A stretch of 40,894 nt of DNA from Reyranella sp. (lineage in GTDB: Bacteria; Pseudomonadota; Alphaproteobacteria; Reyranellales; Reyranellaceae), in contig NZ_SCVH01000085.1 in NCBI RefSeq assembly GCF_004296935.1, positions 1 to 40,894 of the forward strand, in the 5' to 3' direction. Position numbers and translations under genes: made by a program. Shown here piece after piece: positions 25,584 through 32,522 of the stretch (within the stretch, counting starts at the first letter, position 1; each line of letters begins with the position of its first letter). The notes beneath the pieces were generated by a model. The model was not told the origin of the DNA. It searched no databases and saw only the letters and a program-made list of their open reading frames with translations.

Positions 25584-26789
25584 TCAACCGGTGGCGCTGT
25601 CGCGGGCGCGTACATAGGCGATCGAGCCCAGCGCGAGGCCGCCGGCCAGCGTGGCGAACACCCAGCGGTAGGCGGTGTCGCCTGAGCCGAAGGCTTCGAC
25701 GATGTAGCCGGTGCCCGCCGGCAGCACCGCCAGCCCCAGGCACTGCGCCATGTTGACCGTGGTGACGCCGCGGCCGGCCAGGCGGTCGGGAAACAGCGCC
25801 CGGCCCTGGGCCACGATCACCGTGCCGTAGGCGCAGAAGAAGCAGAAGGCGACCAGCAGCATGACCGCGAGCCACAGCGGCGGATTGGCCATCAGCGCCA
25901 TGACGGCCAGCAGCACCATCGAGATTGCGGCGCCGCCGAACACGACCTTCTTGCGCGAGCGCAGCACGCGGTCCATCGGCCCGTAGGCCAGGATGCCCAG
26001 GATCTGCGCCACGCCCATGGCGAGCAGCACGTTGCCGCGTTCCACGCCGTCGAGCTTGTGGACGTCGTAGAGATAGGGCCCGCCCCATACGCCCAGCACC
26101 GTCAGCATCGTGGCGTAGGCGAAGAAGTGCATGGAGAGCACGGGACCGAGACCCGGCGTACGCCACACTTCCCACAGGCCGCGCAGGATCTCGGCCGGCG
26201 TCTCCTTGCGGGCTTCGGGCCCGAGATACTCCGGCGGCCGGTCGCGTACGAAGGCCAGAAAGCCTACCGCCACCAGCAGCGTGACGGCGGCAAGGCCCAG
26301 GAAGCCGTGGCGCCAGCCGACGGTGCCGGCCACCCAGGCGAGCGGCGTGGCGGCGGCCAGGGTGCCGATGTTGGAGGCGGCGAACACCCAGGAGAGCGCC
26401 GTCGCGAGCCTGGCCTGCTCGAACCAGCGCGAGCACAGGAACACCACCGACATGAAGGACGCGGCGCAGCCGATGCCCACGATGGTGCGGCCAGCGATGA
26501 GATCGGCGGCGTCCGCGGCGCGCGCGATCCACAACGAGCCCAGCATGGCCAGCAGCGACAGGGCCGCCACCGTACGGCGGGCGCCGAAACGGTCGAACCA
26601 CATGCCCACGGGGATTTGCACGGCAAAGAGCGCGAAGAAGAAGGCGCTGCCCGCCCAGCCGAGCTGGCGCGCGCTGAGATCGAGGTCGCGCGTGAGCTCC
26701 GGCGCGATCACGCTGTTGGAGACTCGGTAGAACTGGCTGAGGCAGGTCACCGCGATCAGCAGCAAAAGGAGCGGCAGTCGGGATGCCAT
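25584..26789 (-). CDS. MFS transporter
   Basis: 401 residues with about twelve membrane segments in two halves. The inter-helix 2-3 loop motif 'WFDRFGARRTVAALS' is the MFS signature (G-x(3)-D-x(2)-G-x-R-x). 'GRTIVGIGCAASF' follows in helix 4. A cytoplasmic loop rich in charge ('ARKETPAEILRGLWEVWR') separates the halves. The substrate is not readable; the general pattern resembles nitrate/hexuronate-type or metabolite carriers. The start is placed at 26789. It is 185 bases from the divergent FAD monooxygenase, and the gap holds a palindromic repeat. Confidence 0.85.
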   Translation of the reverse strand: MASRLPLLLLLIAVTCLSQFYRVSNSVIAPELTRDLDLSARQLGWAGSAFFFALFAVQIPVGMWFDRFGARRTVAALSLLAMLGSLWIARAADAADLIAGRTIVGIGCAASFMSVVFLCSRWFEQARLATALSWVFAASNIGTLAAATPLAWVAGTVGWRHGFLGLAAVTLLVAVGFLAFVRDRPPEYLGPEARKETPAEILRGLWEVWRTPGLGPVLSMHFFAYATMLTVLGVWGGPYLYDVHKLDGVERGNVLLAMGVAQILGILAYGPMDRVLRSRKKVVFGGAAISMVLLAVMALMANPPLWLAVMLLVAFCFFCAYGTVIVAQGRALFPDRLAGRGVTTVNMAQCLGLAVLPAGTGYIVEAFGSGDTAYRWVFATLAGGLALGSIAYVRARDSATG

Positions 26790-26888
26790 TTGGCGGTTCC
26801 CGTAGCACGCGGGCGGCGTCACTGTCCTTCGGTGTGGGCCGAAGCATTACCTCAAGGCCAGTTTGGACTGTGAGTTTGCCAAAGAAAT

Positions 26889-26960
26889 ATTGTCATCCCG
26901 AGCGCAGCGAGGGACCTTTGAGGCCACGGGAAGGTCCCTCACGTCGTTCGGGATGACAAT
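26889..26960. repeat. Palindromic intergenic repeat, copy 2 (imperfect)
   Basis: 30-base arms 26889-26918 and 26931-26960 match in about 26 of 30 positions across a 12-base spacer. The left arm core is identical to copy 1 (3477-3503); the right arm has diverged in the middle (cacgtcgttc). It sits between the divergent MFS and monooxygenase genes and ends 14 bases before the latter's start. Confidence 0.8.
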
Positions 26961-26974
26961 TCGAAGGAAATGGC

Positions 26975-28192
26975 ATGATGACGATCCTGCAAACCCAATG
27001 CTGCGTCGTGGGCGGCGGGCCCGCCGGCATGATGTTGGGCTTCCTGCTGGCGCGGGCCGGTGTGAAGGTCGTGGTGCTGGAAAAGCACGGCGACTTCCTG
27101 CGCGATTTTCGCGGCGACACGGTCCATCCCTCGACCCTGAACGTGATGGATGAACTCGGCCTGCTCGATGATTTCCTCAAGCTGCCGCATCAGAAGGTGT
27201 CGCGTTTCGGCGCCCAGTTCGGCGAGGAGAGGGTGCAGGTCGCCGACTTTTCGCATCTGCCGGTGCGCGCACCCTACATCGCCATGATGCCGCAATGGGA
27301 CTTCCTCGATTTCCTTGCCGACGCGGGCAAGCGCTATCCCGCCTTCACGCTTCTGATGAATGCCGAGGCTGACGGGCTGATCGAGGAGGGCGGCAAGGTG
27401 GTCGGTGTTCGCGCCACCGTCGATGGCCGGCCGCAGGAGATCCGCGCCGATCTCGTGGTCGGCGCCGACGGCCGGCGGTCGACCGTGCGCGAGGCCGCCG
27501 GCTTCAAGGTCAATGTGCTGGGTGCGCCGATGGACGTGCTGTGGTTCCGCATGACGCACAAGCCCAGCGACACGGCGGAGACGATGGGCCGCTTCGACAC
27601 CGGCAGCATCCTGGTGATGCTCGATCGCGGCGATTACTGGCAATGCGCCTTCGTCATCGCCAAGGGTACGGCCGACAGGCTGAAGGCCGCCGGCATCGAG
27701 CCGTTCCGTACCCGGCTCGTCCAGCTCATGCCGTTCCTCGCCGACCGCGTCCACGAACTGGCCACGGTCGACGACCTGAAGCTGCTGACGGTGGGTGTCG
27801 AGCGGCTCGAGAAATGGTGGCGGCCGGGCGTGCTGTGCATCGGCGATGCCGCCCACACCATGTCGCCGATCGGCGGTGTCGGCGTGAACATCGCCGTCCA
27901 GGACGCCGTTGCCGCCTCCAACATCCTGGCGGCGCCGCTCCGCGAGGGCCGGCTGGCCGACTCCGACCTCGCCGCCGTGCAGGCGCACCGCATGTGGCCG
28001 GTGAAGGCCACACAGGCCATCCAGGTCTTCCTGCAAAACCGGATGATCGCGCCGACACTCTCGGGCACGCGCCCGCTGCGCCCGCCGTGGCCGGTACGGA
28101 TGCTCAACCGCTTCCCGTTGCTGCGCCGGCTGCCGGCGCGCGTGCTGGCGATGGGCGTGCAGCCCGAACATGTGAAGACCCGGCCCATCTGA
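26975..28192 (+). CDS. FAD-dependent monooxygenase (UbiH/p-hydroxybenzoate hydroxylase family)
   Basis: 405 residues. It is a flavoprotein of the aromatic hydroxylase group with three signatures: 'CVVGGGPAGMMLGFLLARAG' (FAD, near residue 11), 'VVGADGRRS' and 'CIGDAAHTMSP'. The N-terminal 'DFRGDTVHPSTLNVMDELGL' stretch is common in this group. Such enzymes hydroxylate phenolic or quinone-like substrates with NAD(P)H and oxygen; the substrate is unknown. The start at 26975 has AAGGA seven bases upstream. No ubi gene is nearby, so it is not assigned to ubiquinone synthesis. Confidence 0.9.
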   Translation: MMTILQTQCCVVGGGPAGMMLGFLLARAGVKVVVLEKHGDFLRDFRGDTVHPSTLNVMDELGLLDDFLKLPHQKVSRFGAQFGEERVQVADFSHLPVRAPYIAMMPQWDFLDFLADAGKRYPAFTLLMNAEADGLIEEGGKVVGVRATVDGRPQEIRADLVVGADGRRSTVREAAGFKVNVLGAPMDVLWFRMTHKPSDTAETMGRFDTGSILVMLDRGDYWQCAFVIAKGTADRLKAAGIEPFRTRLVQLMPFLADRVHELATVDDLKLLTVGVERLEKWWRPGVLCIGDAAHTMSPIGGVGVNIAVQDAVAASNILAAPLREGRLADSDLAAVQAHRMWPVKATQAIQVFLQNRMIAPTLSGTRPLRPPWPVRMLNRFPLLRRLPARVLAMGVQPEHVKTRPI

Positions 28193-28223
28193 CGCCAAGT
28201 AATCGATCTTTCGTGCCTGGCGT

Positions 28224-28237
28224 TTAATCCAGATCAA
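28224..28237 (+). promoter_or_regulatory. CRP/FNR-type (FixK/FnrL) candidate site
   Basis: TTAATCCAGATCAA differs from TTGAT-N4-ATCAA in one position. It lies 63 bases before the start of the CBS-BON gene, a distance suited to activation. A similar site lies at 31499-31512. Confidence 0.5.
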
Positions 28238-28300
28238 AGCGTGCCGGCGCCGGTGGCCCGATCTTGTCCCCCAATGCCCAGACCCAGTGGGGGGGGACCG

Positions 28301-28993
28301 ATGAAGGCCGCAGACATCATGACCACCACGGTGGTTTGCATCAAAGCCGACGCTACGGTCCTCGAGGCTGCGCGCCTGCTGCTTGGCGAACGCATAAGTG
28401 CCCTACCGGTGGTCGATGCGACCGGCCGGCTGCAGGGCATCGTGAGCGAGGGCGATCTCATCCACCGGGCGGAAATCGGCTCCGAGAAGATCACCACCCG
28501 CTGGAAGGCCCTGTTCGAGGAGGGCGCCACGCTGGCGCGTGACTATCTCAAGGCGCACGGCCGGACGGTGGCCGACGTCATGAGCCACCCGGTCGTCATG
28601 GTGGAAGAGGACACCGAGCTGTCGGTCGTGGCGGCGCGGATGGATCAGTTCGGCATCAAGCGCCTGCCCGTGGTGCGCGAAGGCAAGGTCGTGGGCATCG
28701 TGAGCCGCGCCAACCTGCTGCAGGCGCTGATCGCGGCGCCGGCCCCCCCTGCGACGCCCGCCGTCGACGATGCGGCGCTGCGCGAGCAGATCCTGCTGAA
28801 GCTCGATCGCGAGCCGTGGTCGCCTTCGCTGGTCCGCAACATCATCGTGCAGGACGGCAATGTGGAGATCTGGGGCCACGCCGACTCGGCTGCCCAGTGC
28901 GAGGCTTGCCGCGTTCTTGCCGCCGCCATCCCCGGGGTGAAAGCCGTCACCAACCACATGGTGGTGACCCCACGAGGCCTCTACACATGGTGA
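28301..28993 (+). CDS. CBS-pair protein with a C-terminal BON domain
   Basis: 230 residues, soluble. A CBS pair (about residues 1-60, 'MKAADIMTTTVVCIKADATV', and about 88-150, 'VADVMSHPVVMVEEDTEL') is followed by an Ala/Pro linker and a BON domain ('VRNIIVQDGNVEIWGHADS', about 180-225). CBS pairs bind adenine nucleotides; BON domains bind membranes or lipids. Proteins of this type are common in alphaproteobacteria and often belong to the low-oxygen regulon, which fits the site upstream. The stop overlaps the start of a cytochrome c gene by seven bases. Confidence 0.88.
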   Translation: MKAADIMTTTVVCIKADATVLEAARLLLGERISALPVVDATGRLQGIVSEGDLIHRAEIGSEKITTRWKALFEEGATLARDYLKAHGRTVADVMSHPVVMVEEDTELSVVAARMDQFGIKRLPVVREGKVVGIVSRANLLQALIAAPAPPATPAVDDAALREQILLKLDREPWSPSLVRNIIVQDGNVEIWGHADSAAQCEACRVLAAAIPGVKAVTNHMVVTPRGLYTW

Positions 28994-29304
28994 AGAAGAT
29001 GCGCTGGTCGATCGCCCCGCTGCTGCTGCTGCTGCCCGGCTTGGCTGAGGCGGCTGATCTCGACCGGGGGCGGGCACTGGCCGAGCGCTGGTGCGGCAAT
29101 TGTCACGTCGTCGACCGCACGACATCGGCCGGGCGGGCCGACGGACTGCCGACACTTCCCGCCATCGCCGCCAAGCGCGAGACCACGGCGGCTTCTCTGA
29201 AGGGCGTCATGTCGGCGCCGCACGGCCGCATGCCCGACCTGTCGCTGGGCGCGCGCGACCAGGATGACCTGATCGCCTACATCCTCAGCCTGCGTCCGAA
29301 CTGA
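28987..29304 (+). CDS. Small periplasmic cytochrome c
   Basis: 105 residues. A signal peptide (MVKKMRWSIAPLLLLLPGLA, cut near 'AEAADL') precedes a single heme site, 'CGNCH', and a Met ligand candidate in 'PHGRMPDLSL'. The start ATG at 28987 lies inside the end of the CBS-BON gene; an ATG at 28999 is an alternative. The overlap implies co-expression with the CBS-BON protein, probably under low oxygen. Confidence 0.88.
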   Translation: MVKKMRWSIAPLLLLLPGLAEAADLDRGRALAERWCGNCHVVDRTTSAGRADGLPTLPAIAAKRETTAASLKGVMSAPHGRMPDLSLGARDQDDLIAYILSLRPN

Positions 29305-29310
29305 AGCTCG

Positions 29311-29880
29311 TCACGACACTTTCGCGGCCGCCCTTGCCTGCCTGACCGCGAGGGCGAGCGAAGCACCGAGATCGGCCAGCAGTTTGGCGCCCACCTCGTC
29401 GGTGAACTTGCCGTCGACGAACTTGGTGTGCGCAAGGCCGATCATGACCTCGGGCTTGTTCACCGGCCGACCGTCGAGGAACACCATCATCTGGCGCAGG
29501 TGGTACTGCGCGCGCGCCGTGCCGAGCGGGCCGCCCGCGGCGCCGAACATGGCGACCGGCTTGGCGGCGAAGGGCTGCGGAGTCATGCGCGACAGCCAGT
29601 CGATGGCGTTCTTCAGCACGCCCGAGACCGAATAGTTGTATTCCGGGGTCGCGAACACGATGCCGTCGGCCTCGAGCATGGCCTTGTGGGCGGCCTGCAC
29701 CTTGTCGGGAAATCCCTTGGCCTGGACGTCGGCGTCATAGAGCGGCCAGTCGCCGATTTCGATGGTTGAAAGCGTGACGCCAGCCGGCAGCCGCTCGGTG
29801 AAGGCAGCGAGCGCCAGGCGATTGAACGAACCTTTGCGCAGGCTGCCGCAGAAGGCGACGAGTTTGATGGTCTCGGACAT
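29311..29880 (-). CDS. NAD(P)H-dependent FMN reductase
   Basis: 189 residues with a flavodoxin-like fold. The FMN-phosphate loop 'GSLRKGSFNRLAL' (about residues 12-24) and 'PEYNYSVSGVLKNAIDWLSR' (about 74-93) are the signatures of the NADPH-dependent FMN reductase / chromate-quinone reductase group. It reduces flavin, quinones or related compounds in the cytoplasm. It is divergent from the IalB-like gene and ends convergent with the cytochrome gene, 6 bases away. Confidence 0.9.
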   Translation of the reverse strand: MSETIKLVAFCGSLRKGSFNRLALAAFTERLPAGVTLSTIEIGDWPLYDADVQAKGFPDKVQAAHKAMLEADGIVFATPEYNYSVSGVLKNAIDWLSRMTPQPFAAKPVAMFGAAGGPLGTARAQYHLRQMMVFLDGRPVNKPEVMIGLAHTKFVDGKFTDEVGAKLLADLGASLALAVRQARAAAKVS

Positions 29881-29983
29881 CTCTTGGTATCTCCCTGGTA
29901 ACTGGCGCTTTGTCGGCGATGAACTGGCGGCTACATAGGGTCCGTGGATGGAGTTGGCAAACAAGGCCGGAGGCGAGCAGCCC

Positions 29984-30472
29984 ATGTTTCGATCAGTTCT
30001 CGTTGCGGCCGGCACTCTGGCTCTTGCATCGCCGGCGTTCGCCCAGGGCATGGGCCAGAACCAGCCGCCGAACCAGTGGGTGATGAACTGCAATACCGAG
30101 CGCGGGCTCGATTGCACCGTGTCCAACATGATCGACGGCGGCCCCAACAACCTGCTCGGCACCTTCCTGATCGTGAGCTACTCGGTGGCCTACACCACCC
30201 TCACGGTGGTGGGCGACGGCGTGGGCAAGCGGGCCAGCCTTCAGGTCGACGGCAATCCCTTCGTCTCGACCGACATCTGCGCCGGCGGCGGCGAATGCTC
30301 CTACGTCCAGGGCAAGTCCGCCGAACTGCTGCAGCAGATGCGGTCGGGCTCGCAGATCGTCGTGCAGGTCAGCCTGGGCGATGGCACCATGGCCGGGCCG
30401 TTTCAGCAGAGCTTGGCCGGCTTCGAGGCGCAGTACCGCAGGGCAGTCGAAGCGCAGCAGCGCCGGCGCTGA
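29984..30472 (+). CDS. Invasion-associated locus B (IalB)-family exported protein
   Basis: 162 residues. A signal peptide (MFRSVLVAAGTLALASPAFA) is followed by the family pattern 'WVMNCNTERGLDCTVSNMI' and a second Cys pair in 'DICAGGGECSYV'. In Bartonella IalB is linked to erythrocyte invasion, but free-living alphaproteobacteria carry many such paralogs of unknown role. The start at 29984 is supported by GGAGG ten bases upstream, over an ATG 36 bases earlier. Confidence 0.82.
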   Translation: MFRSVLVAAGTLALASPAFAQGMGQNQPPNQWVMNCNTERGLDCTVSNMIDGGPNNLLGTFLIVSYSVAYTTLTVVGDGVGKRASLQVDGNPFVSTDICAGGGECSYVQGKSAELLQQMRSGSQIVVQVSLGDGTMAGPFQQSLAGFEAQYRRAVEAQQRRR

Positions 30473-30599
30473 CCAAGGCCCGGCTCGCTTGGTGAACGGG
30501 CAACTATTTGCACCTCGCATGCGATCCGGGACCATGGCATTATTCTGCTGCCGTCCCGATCCGGGAGGTTCCGAACCACGGTCTTGAGGCAAAGTCGCC

Positions 30600-31016
30600 A
30601 TGTCCGCGCTTGCTACGATTGCCGTCGGCGCACTGGCCCAACAGGCCGGCGTCGATGTCGCCACCATTCACTACTACGAGGGCCTGGGCCTGATCGACAA
30701 ACCGCGGCGAACCGCCGGGGGGCTGCAACTCTACCGCACCACCGACGTCACTCGCGTGACTTTTATCCGCCGGACCCAGGAACTGGGCTTCTCGACCGAG
30801 GCCATTCGCGAACTGCTCGGGATGGCCGAGAAGGGACGGCACACCTGCGGCGACGTCCACGAGGTCGCCGAACGGCACCTCCTGGATATCCGCCGGCGGC
30901 TGGATGACCTCACTCGCCTGGAGCGCATACTGGCGCCGTTGGTGTCGGCCTGCCCGCAAAAGGGCAGCGCCGTGCATTGCCCGATCTTGAACGCCCTGTC
31001 GCACCCCTCCGGCTGA
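30600..31016 (+). CDS. MerR-family regulator with a three-Cys metal site
   Basis: 138 residues. The N-terminal winged helix has the MerR pattern 'TIHYYEGLGLIDKPRRTAGG', followed by 'FIRRTQELGFSTEAIRELL' and a long dimerisation helix. Cys83, Cys118 and Cys127 match the spacing of the Hg/Pb-type ligands of MerR and PbrR (C82/C117/C126 in MerR, C-x8-C in the loop). ZntR-type spacing is one longer. It is therefore likely a sensor of a soft or heavy metal. No transporter or mer genes are adjacent, so its target is elsewhere. A ten-base direct repeat (30522-30531, 30557-30566) lies upstream. Confidence 0.85.
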   Translation: MSALATIAVGALAQQAGVDVATIHYYEGLGLIDKPRRTAGGLQLYRTTDVTRVTFIRRTQELGFSTEAIRELLGMAEKGRHTCGDVHEVAERHLLDIRRRLDDLTRLERILAPLVSACPQKGSAVHCPILNALSHPSG

Positions 31017-31028
31017 CGCGCGGCTCTC

Positions 31029-31436
31029 TTATCCCGCCACCGGCGGTGAGTTCGGGCGCAACTTGTCCGCCGCCTTGAAGAAGCGCCGGGCGTGATCGAG
31101 AAGCTCGCCGTCGGTCGGATGGTCCATCGCTTCGATCGCGAACAGCTTTTCCTTCAGCCAGCCGATGTGTGTCTCGACGTGATGCACGAGCTGATCCTTG
31201 GCGCCACCAGGTCCGACCAGCAGCCATTCGTCCACGCCGCGCAGCGCGTCGACGATGTGATCGAAATAGTCGCGATCGAGCTGCTGATGCCCGGCGCCGA
31301 TGACGCCAGCCTTGTGGTGAACCTTGCGGAACGGGCTGTGGGCCTTGATGCGTTGGCGCTCGACATCTTCGGCGTTGAAACGAAAGACGTGGGCTTCCTT
31401 CGAGTCCATCCAGACGACAGCGTGACTGTGCAGCAT
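31029..31436 (-). CDS. eRF1/translational-machinery-like protein
   Basis: 135 residues, soluble. The segment 'VDEWLLVGPGGAKDQLVHHV' near the middle and 'FFKAADKLRP' at the end resemble the small 'translational machinery protein' family related to eRF1 domain 3, found in alphaproteobacteria, often with low-oxygen stress genes. The N-terminus 'HSHAVVWMDSKEAHVFRF' fits a beta-hairpin start. The role is unknown; ribosome-associated rescue or hibernation is only a hypothesis. The start at 31436 is chosen over one 51 bases upstream. A CRP/FNR-type site lies 62 bases before it. Confidence 0.68.
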   Translation of the reverse strand: MLHSHAVVWMDSKEAHVFRFNAEDVERQRIKAHSPFRKVHHKAGVIGAGHQQLDRDYFDHIVDALRGVDEWLLVGPGGAKDQLVHHVETHIGWLKEKLFAIEAMDHPTDGELLDHARRFFKAADKLRPNSPPVAG

Positions 31437-31498
31437 GCGAAAATCCCGACCAATGTTTGCAACAGCGCCGACCCTGTGCCGCGGCACGGGCTGGTGCC

Positions 31499-31512
31499 TT
31501 GATTCAGGTCAA
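31499..31512 (-). promoter_or_regulatory. CRP/FNR-type (FixK/FnrL) candidate site
   Basis: TTGATTCAGGTCAA differs from TTGAT-N4-ATCAA in one position. It lies 62 bases before the eRF1-like start and 70 bases before the HTH gene start on the other strand. The same distance as at the CBS-BON gene suggests that the eRF1-like gene is the target. Confidence 0.5.
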
Positions 31513-31530
31513 TGGGCAGCCGGTAGGATA

Positions 31531-31582
31531 TTGACAGTATTTAATAGGAATAGTATACATACTCCTATCCAAGGAGGAGTCG
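31531..31582 (+). promoter_or_regulatory. Near-consensus sigma-70 promoter, dyad and ribosome site of the HTH gene
   Basis: TTGACA (31531-31536), a 17-base spacer and TATACA (31554-31559) form a strong promoter that is AT-rich in a GC-rich genome. Ten-base arms ATAGGAATAG (31544-31553) and ATACTCCTAT (31559-31568), matching in 8 of 10 positions, flank the -10 box as a likely operator. AAGGAGGA (31571-31578) is a near-perfect ribosome site before the ATG at 31583. Confidence 0.65.
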
Positions 31583-31975
31583 ATGCCCTACAGCGATCCG
31601 CCGCCGCCGGGCGGCTATCCCGACGTCAAATGGCATGTACCACCCAAGCGGCCGAGCCTCGCCCGCCGCAAGCGCGATTTCCTGCGCCATCTCCACCGCT
31701 GGGGCTCGATGAGCGAGGCGGCGGCGCGGACCGGAATAGACCGCCGCACCGCCCACCGCTGGCGCCAGCAGGACGAGACGTTCGACCGGGACTGCCGCGA
31801 GCGCTTGACGTGGCGACGCCAGACGATCCTGCTGGCCGCCATGGACCGGGTCGAAAATCCCAGGACGCGGCCGGTGCTCTATCGAGGCCGCCAGATCGGC
31901 CATATCGGGCGTGCCAACGACCGTATCGTGGCCGCGCTGATGTGGTCGTCGGAGGTGCTGGGGCGCGAGAAGTGA
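31583..31975 (+). CDS. Solitary helix-turn-helix protein (small-terminase-like)
   Basis: 130 residues, basic. A Pro-rich N-terminus ('SDPPPPGGYPDVKWHVPPKR') is followed by a helix-turn-helix, 'GSMSEAAARTGIDRRTAHRW', and a Trp/Arg-rich second half. The pattern 'RVENPRTRPVLYRGRQIG' followed by 'NDRIVAALM' matches DNA-binding proteins of the small-terminase-like type, in which a '(E/V)P-V-x-YxG-x-xxG' segment follows the HTH. No terminase large subunit, portal or capsid gene is adjacent, so a phage packaging role is unlikely here and a regulatory one is possible. The dyad over its own -10 box suggests autoregulation. Confidence 0.7.
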   Translation: MPYSDPPPPGGYPDVKWHVPPKRPSLARRKRDFLRHLHRWGSMSEAAARTGIDRRTAHRWRQQDETFDRDCRERLTWRRQTILLAAMDRVENPRTRPVLYRGRQIGHIGRANDRIVAALMWSSEVLGREK

Positions 31976-32003
31976 GTTTTCAAAATGTCTCACTTCGGGA
32001 GAC
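31972..32003 (+). repeat. Direct repeat unit 1 with hairpin, after the HTH gene
   Basis: GTGAGTTTTCAAAATGTCTC, continuing to 32003, shares about three-quarters of its positions with unit 2 (32085-32116). It contains the inverted pair TGTCTC (31986-31991) and GAGACA (31999-32004) with a seven-base loop. It starts within the last codons of the HTH gene. Confidence 0.5.
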
Positions 32004-32084
32004 AACGCGCCTTCCGTCGCGCGCCGGATTTTTCAGGAGGGTCAGGCGCTTGGGCGCCGCCGGCGAGGCCCGGGGGCGCAAAAA

Positions 32085-32116
32085 GTCAGTTTCCGATTTG
32101 TCTCGCGTCGGGAGGC
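32085..32116 (+). repeat. Direct repeat unit 2
   Basis: GTCAGTTTCCGATTTGTCTC, continuing to 32116, is a diverged copy of the unit at 31972. Read in the matching frame, both give a similar peptide pattern (S-E/Q-F-x-x-C-L-T/A-S-G). It ends 4 bases before the stop of the GNAT gene on the other strand. Confidence 0.5.
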
Positions 32117-32120
32117 GTCG

Positions 32121-32522
32121 CTACTGCTGCCGCCGGTAGAGGAAGCAGTTGTCGGCCTGGGGCATCTTGATGCCCTGGTAGAAACTCATCGCCGTCGGCG
32201 CCGACAGCAGCAGCGTGGTGGTGAGCGCACCGCCGGCCGCCGTGCGCGTCTCCTCGATCAGGCGCTTGCCGATGCCCTGGCCCTGGCAGGCCTTGTCGAC
32301 GGCGAGGTCGGACAGGTAGCAGCAGAAGCAGAAGTCGGTGAGCGAGCGGGCGAAGCCGACCAGCTTGCCGTCCTGGCGTGCGGTCAGGATCAGGTTGGCG
32401 TGGGCCAGCATCCGCTCGACGCGGCCGCGGTCGTCGACCGGCCGGTTGAGGCCCGATTTGCGAACGACGTCGATGTATTCGTCGGCGCCGAGATAGTCCT
32501 CGCGGGCGTAGATCGTGTTCAT
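32121..32522 (-). CDS. GNAT-family N-acetyltransferase
   Basis: 133 residues. The GNAT core is visible: beta strands before 'CYLSDLAVDKACQGQGIGKR' (motif A, with the acetyl-CoA pyrophosphate loop Q-G-Q-G-I-G) and a C-terminal 'LLLSAPTAMSFYQGIKM' (motif B). These enzymes move an acetyl group from acetyl-CoA to an amine of a small molecule or protein; the acceptor is unknown. The ATG overlaps the hydrolase stop codon by four bases, so they are coupled. Confidence 0.9.
   Translation of the reverse strand: MNTIYAREDYLGADEYIDVVRKSGLNRPVDDRGRVERMLAHANLILTARQDGKLVGFARSLTDFCFCCYLSDLAVDKACQGQGIGKRLIEETRTAAGGALTTTLLLSAPTAMSFYQGIKMPQADNCFLYRRQQ

Noticed and set aside
28192-28223. ACGCCA/TGGCGT inverted pair after the FAD monooxygenase as a terminator
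   Set aside because: The loop is about 20 bases and the stem only six, next to a more convincing CRP/FNR-type site.
31583-31975. HTH gene as the start of a prophage
   Set aside because: No terminase large subunit, portal, capsid, integrase or attachment repeats are present in the neighbourhood.
31985-32170. 61-residue plus-strand open frame after the HTH gene
   Set aside because: It lacks a ribosome site, runs into the GNAT gene antisense and is composed of repeat and GC-rich filler. The direct repeats are reported instead.
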